The notes: a model not told the origin generated them from the letters alone. Positions 28,451-36,911 are shown, counted from the stretch's first letter. The stretch is 64,000 nt of DNA from Rhizobium brockwellii (GCF_000769405.2 NZ_CP053439.1:2170001-2234000), one strand, 5' to 3'. Translations and numbers: made by a program.

Positions 28451-28625
28451 CACAGTTTTCGGCTAACAGACTATTTTCTCATCATTATTCCGGCTTGCGT
28501 TTTTTGCTTCGCCTTCAAAACGCCGTGTTATCAGCCGCGTTTTGGCCAGCTGGAGCGGCGCCAACGGTTGACGCCGGCCGATTGCAACCGCTACTGAAAA
28601 GGTCCGCTGGATCCTGGATTTGCCC

Positions 28626-29120
28626 ATGACCGTACGCCTGCCTCCACCCAACCGCATCTATCTCCTGCGCCATGCCGAGGCCGCCTGGGCCGAACCCGGA
28701 CAGCGGGATTTCGACCGGCCGCTCAACGAAAAGGGCTTTGGCGATGCCGAAATCATCGCCGACAAGGCCGCCGACAAGGGCTACCGTCCCGATCTTCTGA
28801 TCAGTTCAACTGCGCTGCGCTGCCGCGATACCGCCGATGCGGTCTACCGGGCGATGGGCCTCACGCTCGAGGTTCGTTATGTCGACGCGCTCTATAATGC
28901 CACGGTCGACACCTATCTCGAGATCATCGATGCGCAGGACGAATCTGCCGTCATGCTGGTCGGCCACAATCCGACCACGGAGCAGGCGCTGGAGGCGCTG
29001 ATCGGTCACGAGGCGATGGTAAGCGCCCTTCCCGGCGGCTTCCCGACGGCTGGCCTCGCCGTCGTCGACTACGACGCTTCTGCCACCGTCTGGCGCCTCA
29101 CCGATTTCGTGGTCGTCTGA
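28626..29120 (+). CDS. SixA-like histidine phosphatase family protein
   Basis: 164-residue member of the histidine phosphatase (phosphoglycerate mutase) superfamily. The catalytic RHAE motif is in IYLLRHAEA (His at about residue 16) and the second catalytic His is in VMLVGHNPTTEQ. The short length and single-domain layout match SixA, which dephosphorylates Hpt histidines. Whether it acts on the Hpt protein at 36 kb is only a suggestion. Start ATG at 28626; a TTG two codons earlier is possible. A dispersed repeat follows the stop. Confidence 0.85.
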   Translation: MTVRLPPPNRIYLLRHAEAAWAEPGQRDFDRPLNEKGFGDAEIIADKAADKGYRPDLLISSTALRCRDTADAVYRAMGLTLEVRYVDALYNATVDTYLEIIDAQDESAVMLVGHNPTTEQALEALIGHEAMVSALPGGFPTAGLAVVDYDASATVWRLTDFVVV

Positions 29121-29130
29121 AGACTTCAAA

Positions 29131-29250
29131 GCAATTCCAGCAAAAGTGTGCCGCGGTTTGCCAGGCAAAGCGCGAAGCGCTTTTGCCGGGAATTGCGAAA
29201 AAACAAGGAAGTAGAGCATTTCCGTGATTCGAAGAAACGGAAATGCTCTA
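29131..29250. repeat. Tandem pair of palindromic intergenic elements
   Basis: First unit: GCAATTCC (29131-29138) with GGAATTGC (29189-29196) as outer arms. Second unit: a perfect 14-bp stem (29212-29225 with 29237-29250) and an 11-nt loop. Both look like members of rhizobial dispersed repeat families (inference). The open frame upstream of ycjX runs through this element and is not real coding sequence. Confidence 0.78.
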
Positions 29251-29318
29251 GCGCCGCTTCTTTTGCGGGCGGCGCACCCTCCCTATATTGCGGGGCAGTC
29301 ACCAACCGGAATCGCGCC

Positions 29319-30794
29319 TTGCCGCCACGCCTGACATCTTTTGCCGATGACGCCCGCATCGCCTTCGACAATCTCGCCGATAGGGCGAGCGGCCTCGTCA
29401 ATCCGACCGTGCGGCTCGGTGTCACCGGCCTCTCCCGCTCCGGTAAAACGGTCTTCATCTCCTCGCTGGTCCACAATCTGTTGAATGGCGGCCGCCTGCC
29501 GCTGTTCGAGCCGGTCCAATCTGGCCGCGTCTCGGCGGTGCGGCTCGAGCCGCAGCCCGACGATGCGGTGCCGCGCTTCCAGTACGAGGACCATATCCGC
29601 GCGCTGGTGAAGGACCGTATCTGGCCGGATTCGACCCGGGCTATATCCGAACTGCGCATCACGCTGGATTATCAGAGCGCCAGCGGTTGGAACCGGCTGT
29701 TTTCGCCCGGCCGCCTGTCGATCGATATCGTCGATTACCCCGGCGAATGGCTGCTCGACCTGCCTCTGCTCGGCAAGGATTATCGCACCTTCAGCGAGGA
29801 AACGATTGCGCTTGCCGAAACCGGCATCCGCTCCGAGCTGTCGCGGGAATGGCTGGCGCTAACGCGCGCCGCCGATATCCACGCCAGCGCCGACGAAATG
29901 GTCGCCCGCGACCTCGCCACCGCCTTTGCCGATTATCTCAAGGCCTGCAAGGCCGATGAACGCTCGCTTTCCACCCTGCCGCCTGGCCGCCTGCTTCTGC
30001 CCGGCGATCTCGACGGGTCGCCGGCGTTGACCTTCGCGCCGCTAGCTCTGCCGCCGGACGGACGTCCCGGCCGCGGCTCGCTCTGGACGATGATGGAGCG
30101 GCGCTACGAGGCCTACAAATCCGTCGTCGTCAAGCCTTTCTTCCGCGAGCATTTCGCCCGGCTCGACCGACAGATCGTGCTGGTCGATGCGCTGCAGGCG
30201 ATGAACCGCGGCCCCGAAGCCGTGCAGGATCTGGAACGCGCGCTGACCGATGTGCTGGCCTGTTTCCGCCCCGGCACCAATTCGCTGCTTTCCTCCCTGC
30301 TCGGGCGCCGCATCGACCGCGTGCTGGTCGCTGCCACCAAGGCCGACCATCTCCACCATGAAAGCCACGACCGGCTCGATGCGCTGACCCGCCGTCTTGT
30401 CGATCGCGCCATCGACCGCATCGGCATGGCCGGCGCCGGCATCGACGTCATGGCGCTAGCGTCCGTGCGCGCCACCCGCGAGGCGACCGTCAAACGTGAT
30501 GGCCATGAACTGCCGGTCATCGTCGGCACGCCGATGGAGGGCGAAACCATCGCCGGCGAGCGTTTTGACGGCCAGAGAAAGACCGCAATCTTCCCCGGCG
30601 ACCTGCCGCAGGATCCTGAAAGCCTGTTCGATCGCCTCGCTGCGGGCGACACCGGCCTGCAACTGCCCGATGTCAACGTCGTCAGGTTCCGCCCGCCGCA
30701 ACTCGAGGAAACCGGCGGCGGCATCAAGCTGTCGGTGCCGCATATCCGCCTCGACCGCGCCATGCAGTTCCTGTTCGGAGACCGTCTCGCATGA
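29319..30794 (+). CDS. ycjX: YcjX family P-loop protein
   Basis: GTP/ATP-binding protein of the YcjX family (DUF463), 491 residues when started at the TTG at 29319, the first plausible start after the repeat element (29131-29250). P-loop GLSRSGKT at about residues 37-44, family blocks DYPGEWLLDLPLL, FREHFARLDRQIVLVDALQAMNRG and VLVAATKADHLHHESHDRL (an NKxD-like TKAD). In E. coli, ycjX-ycjF belong to the psp envelope-stress regulon; no psp genes are present here. It overlaps the next gene by 4 bp (ATGA), a coupled pair. The start codon is the weak point of the call. Confidence 0.88.
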   Translation: MPPRLTSFADDARIAFDNLADRASGLVNPTVRLGVTGLSRSGKTVFISSLVHNLLNGGRLPLFEPVQSGRVSAVRLEPQPDDAVPRFQYEDHIRALVKDRIWPDSTRAISELRITLDYQSASGWNRLFSPGRLSIDIVDYPGEWLLDLPLLGKDYRTFSEETIALAETGIRSELSREWLALTRAADIHASADEMVARDLATAFADYLKACKADERSLSTLPPGRLLLPGDLDGSPALTFAPLALPPDGRPGRGSLWTMMERRYEAYKSVVVKPFFREHFARLDRQIVLVDALQAMNRGPEAVQDLERALTDVLACFRPGTNSLLSSLLGRRIDRVLVAATKADHLHHESHDRLDALTRRLVDRAIDRIGMAGAGIDVMALASVRATREATVKRDGHELPVIVGTPMEGETIAGERFDGQRKTAIFPGDLPQDPESLFDRLAAGDTGLQLPDVNVVRFRPPQLEETGGGIKLSVPHIRLDRAMQFLFGDRLA

Positions 30795-31870
30795 GCAAGC
30801 CCCCGTCCGATCCGCCGCGCCGCGCACCCGCCGCCTTCAGCTACGAGGACGAGGCTGCCGATCCGCGCGACAACGGCCGGCAGGGAGAGCAGCGGCGCAA
30901 GCCGGAAAGCTTCTCCGAAAATATCGTTGTTACACCTGACGAGGACGACCCTTTCGTCAATCCCGACAAGGATCTGAGCGCGGTCCCCGTCGCAACGCCG
31001 CTGAGACGTCGCACCTCCTTCGGCAAGATCGCCGCCGGCGCCTTCGGCATCCTGCTGTCGCTCGCCATCGGCCTCTGGACCGATAGCCTGATCCGCGATC
31101 TCTTCACCCGCGCCGACTGGCTGGGTTATGCAGCTCTTGCCGTGCTGGCGGTCGGCATCCTTGCCGTGCTGGCCCTCGTCATCCGCGAAACATCAGGCAT
31201 GATGCGCCTTGCCGCCGTCCAGCAGATCAAGGCCGAAGCCGAGGCGGCGATCCTCGAGACGCGGCCGGCCAAGGCGCGCGCCGTCGTCGCCCAACTGACA
31301 ACGCTGTTGTCGGCAAATCCTGAAACATCGAAGGGCCGCGCGACGCTGAAGGCGACCGAAGGCGAGGTCATCGATCCCCCGCATCTGATTGCACTAGCAG
31401 AACGCGAACTGCTCGCCCCCCTCGATCGCAAGGCCAGGGCACTCATCGTCAACGCCTCCAAGCGTGTCTCGATCGTCACCGCCGTCAGCCCGCGCGCCGT
31501 CGTCGATCTGCTCTATGTGCTCTATGAGGCGGTGCGCCTCATCCGCGCTATGGCCGAGTTGTACGGCGGCCGTCCCGGCACGCTCGGCATGTTCCGCCTG
31601 CTACGTGATGTGCTGGCACATCTGGCCGTCACCGGCTCGATCGCGGTCGGCGACAGCCTGGTCCAGCAGGTGCTCGGCCATGGGCTTGCCTCGAAGCTCT
31701 CGGCCCGGCTTGGCGAAGGGGTCATCAACGGCCTTATGACCGCTCGCATCGGAATCGCGGCGATGGATCTCTGCCGCCCGCTCGCCTTCCGCGCCCTGAA
31801 GCGGCCGGGAATCGGTGATTTCATCGGCGATCTCACCCCTTCCATGTCACCGCGCGGCAACAATCCTTGA
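30791..31870 (+). CDS. ycjF: YcjF family inner-membrane protein (TIGR01620/DUF697)
   Basis: 359 residues: a charged N-terminal region of about 70 residues, two transmembrane segments (about 76-98 and 108-130), and a C-terminal DUF697 domain (IVNASKRVSIVTAVSPRAVVDLLYVLYEAVRLIRAMAELYGGRPG). It is translationally coupled to ycjX through a 4-bp overlap, which supports joint function at the membrane. The role is unknown beyond envelope-stress association of homologues in enterobacteria. Confidence 0.87.
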   Translation: MSKPPSDPPRRAPAAFSYEDEAADPRDNGRQGEQRRKPESFSENIVVTPDEDDPFVNPDKDLSAVPVATPLRRRTSFGKIAAGAFGILLSLAIGLWTDSLIRDLFTRADWLGYAALAVLAVGILAVLALVIRETSGMMRLAAVQQIKAEAEAAILETRPAKARAVVAQLTTLLSANPETSKGRATLKATEGEVIDPPHLIALAERELLAPLDRKARALIVNASKRVSIVTAVSPRAVVDLLYVLYEAVRLIRAMAELYGGRPGTLGMFRLLRDVLAHLAVTGSIAVGDSLVQQVLGHGLASKLSARLGEGVINGLMTARIGIAAMDLCRPLAFRALKRPGIGDFIGDLTPSMSPRGNNP

Positions 31871-32080
31871 ACGAAGCAGCGATTCCGCAGCTTTCGCTTA
31901 CCCTAGCGTAAGGCCGAAGAAATTTCAGCAGATTCAAGGCTCTAGTGACGGGATTTCAAAATCAATGCCGCGCAAAAGCCTTGTATTGCCTTGCATTTCT
32001 GCACAATCGAAAGGAAGGATTAACCATTCTTCGGCAAAACTTGCAGCCAGTTCGTGAGTGGTGTTTGCCAAGGAAAATCC

Positions 32081-32632
32081 ATGTATTCGCGCAAGTTTCT
32101 TATCGTATGCGGTTTGGCCGCCGCGGCATTGTCTCCCGTCGCAGATGTCGCTCCGGCAGCCACCGCTGCAACCCGTGACAAGGCCTTCTTCGATTCCGTC
32201 GCCGGCTCATGGAAGGGCCCCGGCGAAATCGTCGCCGGCAAGTACAAGGGCACGAAATTCACCTGCAACCTGATCGGTGAGCCCACCGGCGACAGCAGCG
32301 CCGGTATCAAGCTCGACGGCACCTGCCGCGTCGGCGTCTTCAAGCAGCCAATGACCGCCATCATCTCGCAGTCGGGCTCGAGCTACAAGGGCAAGTTCCT
32401 CGACGGCGCCGCCGGCAAGGGCCTTGACGTCGTCTCCGGCGCCGTCAGCGAGGATACCGTCGTCGTCGGCATCAACCGCGCCAAGCTGAACGGCGCGATG
32501 ATCGCCCGCGTGCGTGACGACAAGACGATGAACGTCACCGTTTCGGTGAAGGTCGAAAGCCAGATGATCCCGGTGATCGGCCTGACGCTGACCCGCCAAG
32601 TCGACGAGATGGCCGTCGGCTCCATCCAGTAG
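32081..32632 (+). CDS. Secreted hypothetical protein
   Basis: 183 residues from the ATG at 32081 (AAGGAA upstream). Signal peptide about residues 1-27 (MYSRKFLIVCGLAAAALSPV, cleavage near APA). The mature part begins FFDSVAGSWKGPGEIVAGKYKGTKFTCNL, with two cysteines (FTCNLIG and GTCRVG) about 25 residues apart, and is rich in beta strands and Gly, suggesting a small periplasmic beta-barrel or lipocalin-like fold. I do not recognise a function. It is a single gene with a terminator, convergent with folK. Confidence 0.75.
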   Translation: MYSRKFLIVCGLAAAALSPVADVAPAATAATRDKAFFDSVAGSWKGPGEIVAGKYKGTKFTCNLIGEPTGDSSAGIKLDGTCRVGVFKQPMTAIISQSGSSYKGKFLDGAAGKGLDVVSGAVSEDTVVVGINRAKLNGAMIARVRDDKTMNVTVSVKVESQMIPVIGLTLTRQVDEMAVGSIQ

Positions 32633-32660
32633 ACAAACCGCGCAGCGGATTTTCCTGAAG

Positions 32661-32681
32661 CGGCGGGCCTCCCGCCGTTTT
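32661..32681 (+). terminator. Terminator after the secreted protein gene
   Basis: CGGCGGG-CCT-CCCGCCG followed by TTTTCC, 29 bp after the stop; it also lies close to the folK stop on the other strand. Confidence 0.75.
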
Positions 32682-32700
32682 CCGTTTCAGCTTCCCTGCG

Positions 32701-33228
32701 TCAGGCGCTCAGCCACCAGTCACGGCTGTCGTCGGCGATCTCGATGCCGGCCACCTCGGCATCCGACAGCCAGTTACTGACCGCCCTGCCCCTGACCAGA
32801 AGACCCGGCGCGATATCGGCAAGCGGCATCAGTACGAAACCGCGATCGGTCATTCGCGGATGCGGCAGTTCCAGCCGCGGCGCGTCCTGAATGACGTCGC
32901 CATAGGTCAGCACGTCGATATCGAGCGTGCGCGGACCCCAGCGCTCGATGCGCTCGCGTTTCATCTCCCGTTCGATCGACAGGCAGACATCGAGCAAAGC
33001 TTCCGGATGGAGCCGGGTCTTAACGGCGGCGCATGCGTTGAAGAAGAAGGATTGGTCGGTCTTACCCCAGGGCGGCGTGCGATAGAGCCGCGACACCGCC
33101 GCAACCCGGCAGTCGTCCCGCCCGTCCAGCCTCTGCAGCGCGGCTGCCATCGCCTTCACGGGGTCGCCGATATTGCCGCCGAGACCGAGTGTGGCGGATT
33201 GCAATGCGGCCTCAGGCAAAGTGCTCAA
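32701..33228 (-). CDS. folK: 2-amino-4-hydroxy-6-hydroxymethyldihydropteridine pyrophosphokinase
   Basis: Folate synthesis: transfers pyrophosphate from ATP to hydroxymethyldihydropterin. 175 residues with the HPPK blocks GLGGNIGDPVKAM, SRLYRTPPWG, QSFFFNACAAV and the signature RWGPRTLDIDVLTYGD. It overlaps the end of folB by 17 bp, so it is the last gene of a folP-folB-folK operon. Confidence 0.96.
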   Translation of the reverse strand: MSTLPEAALQSATLGLGGNIGDPVKAMAAALQRLDGRDDCRVAAVSRLYRTPPWGKTDQSFFFNACAAVKTRLHPEALLDVCLSIEREMKRERIERWGPRTLDIDVLTYGDVIQDAPRLELPHPRMTDRGFVLMPLADIAPGLLVRGRAVSNWLSDAEVAGIEIADDSRDWWLSA

Positions 33229-33577
33229 CGCTCACCTGCACGAAATCGAGCACGCCAGGCACGGGCGCGTTCGGCTTGCGCACCGTGATCTTCGCCCGCC
33301 GGATCTGCGGGAATGTCTCGCAGAGCCCCTTGGCGATATCGAGCGCCAGGGACTCGATCAGGTAGCGCCGCTTACCGGTGACGATCTGCTCGATCACGGT
33401 GAAGGCGATGCCGTAATTGACGGTATCGTTGATCGAATCGCTTTCAAGCGCCTCGCCGGCGACGACATCGAGCTCGGCATCGACGAAGAAGCGCTGACCG
33501 AGGAATTCCTCCTCGTCATGTACGCCGTGGCGCGCGAAGAAGGCGCAGTTCTGCAGCGTGATCGTGTAGGTGGTCAT
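33212..33577 (-). CDS. folB: Dihydroneopterin aldolase
   Basis: Converts dihydroneopterin to 6-hydroxymethyldihydropterin and glycolaldehyde. 121 residues. The family blocks LQNCAFFARHGVHDEEEFLGQRFFVD, NDTVNYGIAF, YLIESLALDIAKGL and ITVRKPNAPVPG include the active-site Glu and Lys. Its ATG overlaps the folP stop (ATGA). Confidence 0.95.
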   Translation of the reverse strand: MTTYTITLQNCAFFARHGVHDEEEFLGQRFFVDAELDVVAGEALESDSINDTVNYGIAFTVIEQIVTGKRRYLIESLALDIAKGLCETFPQIRRAKITVRKPNAPVPGVLDFVQVSVEHFA

Positions 33578-34443
33578 GTCGGCCGCTTCCTCTCGAATTC
33601 CTGGCGCGCATTGAGCATAGCATCGGCGATATCAAGCGCATCCCTGTTGATTGCGACATTGTGCACGCGGAAAACCGCAGCCCCTTGAAGTCTGAGCAGC
33701 GCGCTGGTCGCAGCCGTCGCTGCATCCCTGTCCTGCGCCTCACGCCCCGTCACCGCGCCGAGGAAGCGTTTGCGCGACGTACCGGCAAGTAGCGGCAGAC
33801 CGAAGCGGGAAAGTTCGGAAAACCGCGCCATCAGCTCCAGGTTTTCTTCCGCCGTCTCCTTGGCAAAGCCGAAGCCCGGATCGAGCACGATGCGGTCGCG
33901 GTTGACGCCTGATGCAGCGGCGATATCAAGCGACCGTTCGAGGAAATGGACCTGGTCGGCAATCACATCGACAAGTTTTACCCTGTCGCGGCCGGTATGC
34001 ATGATGCAGAGCCCGGCTCCGGTCACCGCAGCAATATCGGCGATATCGGGCTCCTTCTGCAGCCCGAAGACGTCGTTGACGATATGGGCGCCGGCACTGA
34101 TCGCAAGCCGCGCCGTCTCGGCGCGATAGGTGTCGATCGAGATTAGCGCTTGGGTGCGGCCGCGCAGCGCCTCGATGACGGGCAGCACGCGCGCCTGTTC
34201 CTCGGATGGACTGACCTTTGCTGCGTTCGGCCGGGTCGATTCGCCGCCGATATCGACAATGCCGGCACCCTCGCTCACCGCCCGCAACGCCTGTTCGACT
34301 GCTGCATCGACGGTTTCAAAGCGTCCGCCGTCGGAAAAGGAGTCCGGCGTCACGTTGATAATCGCCATGATCACCGAACGACGGCCGAGTTCGATCTCCC
34401 GGCCTTGGCCGACACGCCATATGCTGCCTTCGAGCCCTGTCAC
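33574..34443 (-). CDS. folP: Dihydropteroate synthase
   Basis: Condenses hydroxymethyldihydropterin pyrophosphate with p-aminobenzoate; the sulfonamide target. About 289 residues from a GTG at 34443, preceded by GGGA. The frame is open to 34530, but that start would leave only 14 bp to the divergent DUF922 gene, so the GTG is preferred. Motifs: IINVTPDSFSDGG (diphosphate loop), DIGGESTRPNA, INDVFG-like HIVNDVFGL, DPGFGFAKETAEN-like DPGFGFAKE, and GTSRKRFLG. First gene of the fol operon. Confidence 0.95.
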   Translation of the reverse strand: MTGLEGSIWRVGQGREIELGRRSVIMAIINVTPDSFSDGGRFETVDAAVEQALRAVSEGAGIVDIGGESTRPNAAKVSPSEEQARVLPVIEALRGRTQALISIDTYRAETARLAISAGAHIVNDVFGLQKEPDIADIAAVTGAGLCIMHTGRDRVKLVDVIADQVHFLERSLDIAAASGVNRDRIVLDPGFGFAKETAEENLELMARFSELSRFGLPLLAGTSRKRFLGAVTGREAQDRDAATAATSALLRLQGAAVFRVHNVAINRDALDIADAMLNARQEFERKRPT

Positions 34444-34544
34444 CAGACTTATCCCATTGATGACGAAAAAAGCGCCATCCGATATTGCGCTTGCGGTGGC
34501 TATGCCCCAAGCTCCCGTCGATTTCAACACGGGTTGCGTTCAGA

Positions 34545-35171
34545 ATGCCGTTTGCAGTGCGTTATATGGTCTTCCCTATTGCCTTTTCCATTGCTCTTTC
34601 CCTCTGCAGCCCCGCGGCAGCCGAAGTGATCGCATCGAAAAGCTATTCCTATTTCGACATTCGCGGCAAAACCGCCGACGAACTCGACCGCGAACTCAGC
34701 CGGCGCGGCCCGACTGCGAGCGGTTCCTCGGCGCGCCATCCCGGCGCCACGAAGATCCGCTTCGGCGGCGAGGCAACCTATATCCAGGATAACGGGCGCT
34801 GCCGCGTCGGCAACGTCAAGGTCACGGTCCACACCCAGATCATCCTGCCGCGCTGGAGCAGCCGCAAGGGCGCCAGCAAGGAGCTGTCGATGATCTGGGA
34901 CGCGTTGTCGAGCGATATCAAGCGCCACGAGGAACGCCATGCCGAGATCGCCCGCGATCAGGCCCGTGCCATGGAGCGCGCCATTCGCGCACTGCGGCAG
35001 CAGCGTAGCTGCGAAGTCATGCAGGAACTCGTCTCCGACGAATCAGCTCGCGGTATAGAGGAGCACGACCGGCAGCAGGCGCGATTCGACCGGGTCGAGG
35101 CGGTCAACTTCCAGAAGCGCATGCTGAGGCTGCTGAACAATCGAATCAACGGCCGAGCCGGTGCAAAATAA
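34545..35171 (+). CDS. DUF922 putative Zn-dependent protease, secreted
   Basis: About 208 residues from the ATG at 34545, or 201 from 34566. Signal peptide MVFPIAFSIALSLCSPAAA, so periplasmic. The mature protein carries a HEERH zinc-metalloprotease motif in DIKRHEERHAEIARDQ, with DIRGKTADELDRELSRRGP before it and the TKIRFGGEATYIQDNGRCRVGNVKVTVHTQIILPRW block of DUF922. Protease activity is inferred from the motif only. Divergent from folP. Confidence 0.82.
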   Translation: MPFAVRYMVFPIAFSIALSLCSPAAAEVIASKSYSYFDIRGKTADELDRELSRRGPTASGSSARHPGATKIRFGGEATYIQDNGRCRVGNVKVTVHTQIILPRWSSRKGASKELSMIWDALSSDIKRHEERHAEIARDQARAMERAIRALRQQRSCEVMQELVSDESARGIEEHDRQQARFDRVEAVNFQKRMLRLLNNRINGRAGAK

Positions 35172-35298
35172 GGCTTTTTCAGTCGGGTTGCGAGCGGAAA
35201 ACCTTAGCCGCGCAACGAAACTTGTGCGAAACTTGCACCCTCCCCAGCGATTGAAGGGTCATTTTTCATCCTGGCAGACTCAACCGGAACGCGTTAAT

Positions 35299-35427
35299 AT
35301 GAACACATTCGAAAGTTCAGGTACGGATCTGCACTTTCATCGCTGGGTTCTCCTGGCGCGTTCTGAAGCCGCGGATGTTCCTCCCTCATCCGTAGGTAAT
35401 GCGCCCGCCTCGCCTCGCTCGCTCTAG
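35299..35427 (+). CDS. Small ORF of 42 codons ending in a terminator hairpin
   Basis: ATG at 35299 with GGAA about 10 nt upstream; the 42-residue product begins MNTFESSGTDLHFHRWVLL and ends in PASPRSL. The stop lies inside a strong terminator hairpin (35411-35447), and the next gene is on the other strand, so this is either a small protein gene, the coding part of a small RNA, or a leader-peptide relic without its operon. I do not recognise the peptide. It has no transmembrane segment or signal peptide. Confidence 0.4.
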   Translation: MNTFESSGTDLHFHRWVLLARSEAADVPPSSVGNAPASPRSL

Positions 35428-35447
35428 CGCGCGAGGCGTCTTTTTTT
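35411..35447 (+). terminator. Strong rho-independent terminator
   Basis: CGCCTCGC pairs with GCGAGGCG (35411-35418 with 35431-35438), extended inward by CGC/GCG, then TCTTTTTTT. It ends a transcript covering the small ORF, and possibly read-through from the DUF922 gene 240 bp upstream. Confidence 0.88.
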
Positions 35448-35484
35448 ATCGAGTTTTTCGGCGACGTTTGAAGCGCAGTACGCG

Positions 35485-35805
35485 TCAGGCCTGGCGTTCC
35501 GGCACGTGCACCACGAGCCCGTCATAGACAGCCTTCATCCGGATCTGACAGGACAGCCGCGAGGTCGGGCGCACATCGAAGGCGAAGTCGAGCATGTCCT
35601 CTTCCATCGCTTCCGGCTGGCCGACCTTCTCCGTCCACTCCTCGTCGACATAGACATGACAGGTCGCGCAGGCGCAGGCGCCGCCGCATTCGGCCTCGAT
35701 GCCGGGCACCGAATTGCGCACGGCATTCTCCATCACGGTGGAGCCTTGGTCGACGTCGAGGTCGAAGCGCGTGCCGTCGAAGGCGACGATGGTAAGTTTG
35801 GGCAT
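35485..35805 (-). CDS. [2Fe-2S] ferredoxin, adrenodoxin/FdVI type
   Basis: 106-residue electron carrier. The four cluster ligands are C40, C46, C49 and C86 (CGGACACATC...RLSCQI), spaced C-x5-C-x2-C as in adrenodoxin and Rhodobacter capsulatus ferredoxin VI, and the length equals that of FdVI. The acidic helix [10 protein letters not shown] is the usual partner-binding face. Single gene; the electron acceptor is unknown, Fe-S assembly or a P450 being typical for the class. Confidence 0.94.
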   Translation of the reverse strand: MPKLTIVAFDGTRFDLDVDQGSTVMENAVRNSVPGIEAECGGACACATCHVYVDEEWTEKVGQPEAMEEDMLDFAFDVRPTSRLSCQIRMKAVYDGLVVHVPERQA

Positions 35806-35946
35806 CAGGACTATTTCCGGTCTTCAAGTGGGTGGGCGGATTTTTCTTCCGACAATTCGACGCGTCAGTCAATATTGGGAAATCCGCGACAGCCTCGCAG
35901 ATCGGGCCTTCGCCCGCCGTCTTCAAAGCGTCATAAGGGACGTCGC

Positions 35947-35982
35947 AAAAAGACCCGCGGTTCCGCAATGGAACAACGGGCC
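35947..35982 (-). terminator. Terminator downstream of the Hpt gene
   Basis: Imperfect hairpin (GACCCG...CGGGCC outer, GTTCC/GGAAC inner) with TTTTT following on the minus strand; it lies 86 bp after the Hpt stop. Confidence 0.6.
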
Positions 35983-36001
35983 TCGTTCGAACAGTATCTT
36001 T

Positions 36002-36060
36002 ATGTCGGTCGCCCAAAAGTGTGCAGCAGTTTTGGGACAACGACATGCATCGTATAAAAC
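36002..36060. repeat. Palindromic intergenic element
   Basis: Outer arms ATGTCG (36002-36007) and CGACAT (36041-36046), inner arms CCCAAAA (36012-36018) and TTTTGGG (36030-36036). The wording resembles a dispersed rhizobial repeat; no second copy of this subtype was found in the window. Confidence 0.6.
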
Positions 36061-36067
36061 TTAGAGA

Positions 36068-36451
36068 TCAGCCGCGGCAGAGCTTCAAGATGAAATTCTC
36101 GGCGTCGATGACGGCGGCACCCAGCGCCGCCGTCGCGCCGGCATCGCCGCCGTTTTCCTCGACGGCTTCCGCCGTCTGCGACACGCGGAAGGCGCCGACC
36201 GAGCTTGCCGCGCCCTTCAATCGATGCGCGGCTGCGCCGATGCGGATGGTTTCACCGCTGGCAATATCCTGGAGACAGGCGCGGGCCTGGCGCGCAAACA
36301 TCTGAAGGACTTCGATTTCCAGCGTCTTGTCGCCCATCGTCTGCTTTGCGAGATGGACCAGATCGATCGGCCGGACCTTCGAGGGACACGGTCCCTTTGC
36401 ATTATCCGGCGCCTCGAATACGATGTTCAATGCCGCCATCTGGGCTGCCAT
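36068..36451 (-). CDS. Hpt domain phosphotransfer protein
   Basis: 127-residue histidine phosphotransfer protein from the ATG at 36451 (GGGAG upstream). The phospho-accepting His is H76 in AAHRLKGAASSVGA, matching the HxLKG consensus, inside a four-helix bundle (residues about 30-127). There is no kinase or receiver domain, so it is a free-standing relay element. Cognate partners are not adjacent: its divergent neighbour is the giant rgsE-like gene, with which it shares a promoter region containing a CtrA box. It is distinct from ChpT, which has a degenerate ATPase domain. Confidence 0.88.
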   Translation of the reverse strand: MAAQMAALNIVFEAPDNAKGPCPSKVRPIDLVHLAKQTMGDKTLEIEVLQMFARQARACLQDIASGETIRIGAAAHRLKGAASSVGAFRVSQTAEAVEENGGDAGATAALGAAVIDAENFILKLCRG

Positions 36452-36911
36452 TGCCAATTCTCCCGTCTCTGTCGTCCGCAGTTGCAACAGTTCTGCGTCA
36501 GGAGGGTGGCCATCCCGTTAAATTCCGGCACATTCAGGGCGGAAATCTCGCCATATGGTTAATGTCCGTTAAATATCCCTAAATTATTGGTTTTTAAGCG
36601 GTGTCCAAGATTCAAAGATGTTAACAACGGGTTAACGAGCCATGAATCTCAAGCCTTCATTAATTGTGTGAAGAGCCCAGATGTGTCACTACGATACTGG
36701 TGGAGCGGGTTTATGGTACGCGCCTTTGCCGAGCGAGTGGATAATGGTAGTGTTTTGATACCTTCCGTTTGAAAAAGCGGCTATCTACTCTGAAATGACA
36801 TGCTTATCCGTCCTTCGTTGGGATGGAGGGCTGGAACGGCAAAGTTGTTCCCGGTAGGCGGAAGCCGGGGATGTGCGGTTGGGCCGGCTGACAGTAATGA
36901 GGCATACCCGA
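36452..36911. other. Divergent promoter region hpt / rgsE
   Basis: 460 bp, AT-rich between 36540 and 36660, with no gene. It holds a perfect CtrA box (36621-36636), a second TTAA-N6-TTAA with spacing one short (36559-36572) and a GATTC site suited to CcrM methylation (36610-36614). The rgsE leader from here on would be long (about 275 nt from the CtrA box to the ATG). Confidence 0.6.
36621..36636 (+). promoter_or_regulatory. CtrA binding site
   Basis: TTAACAACGGGTTAAC, an exact match to the CtrA consensus TTAA-N7-TTAAC, 276 bp upstream of the rgsE start and 170 bp upstream of the hpt start. Confidence 0.7.

Noticed and set aside
29148..29318. N-terminal extension of YcjX
   Set aside because: This stretch is a palindromic intergenic element; the family similarity begins only after the TTG at 29319.
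34444..34530. N-terminal extension of FolP
   Set aside because: No family similarity, and it would leave only 14 bp to the divergent DUF922 gene; the GTG at 34443 has a better context.
36559..36572. Second CtrA box
   Set aside because: TTAA-N6-TTAA has a spacing one base too short, so it is mentioned only as a weak neighbour of the perfect site.
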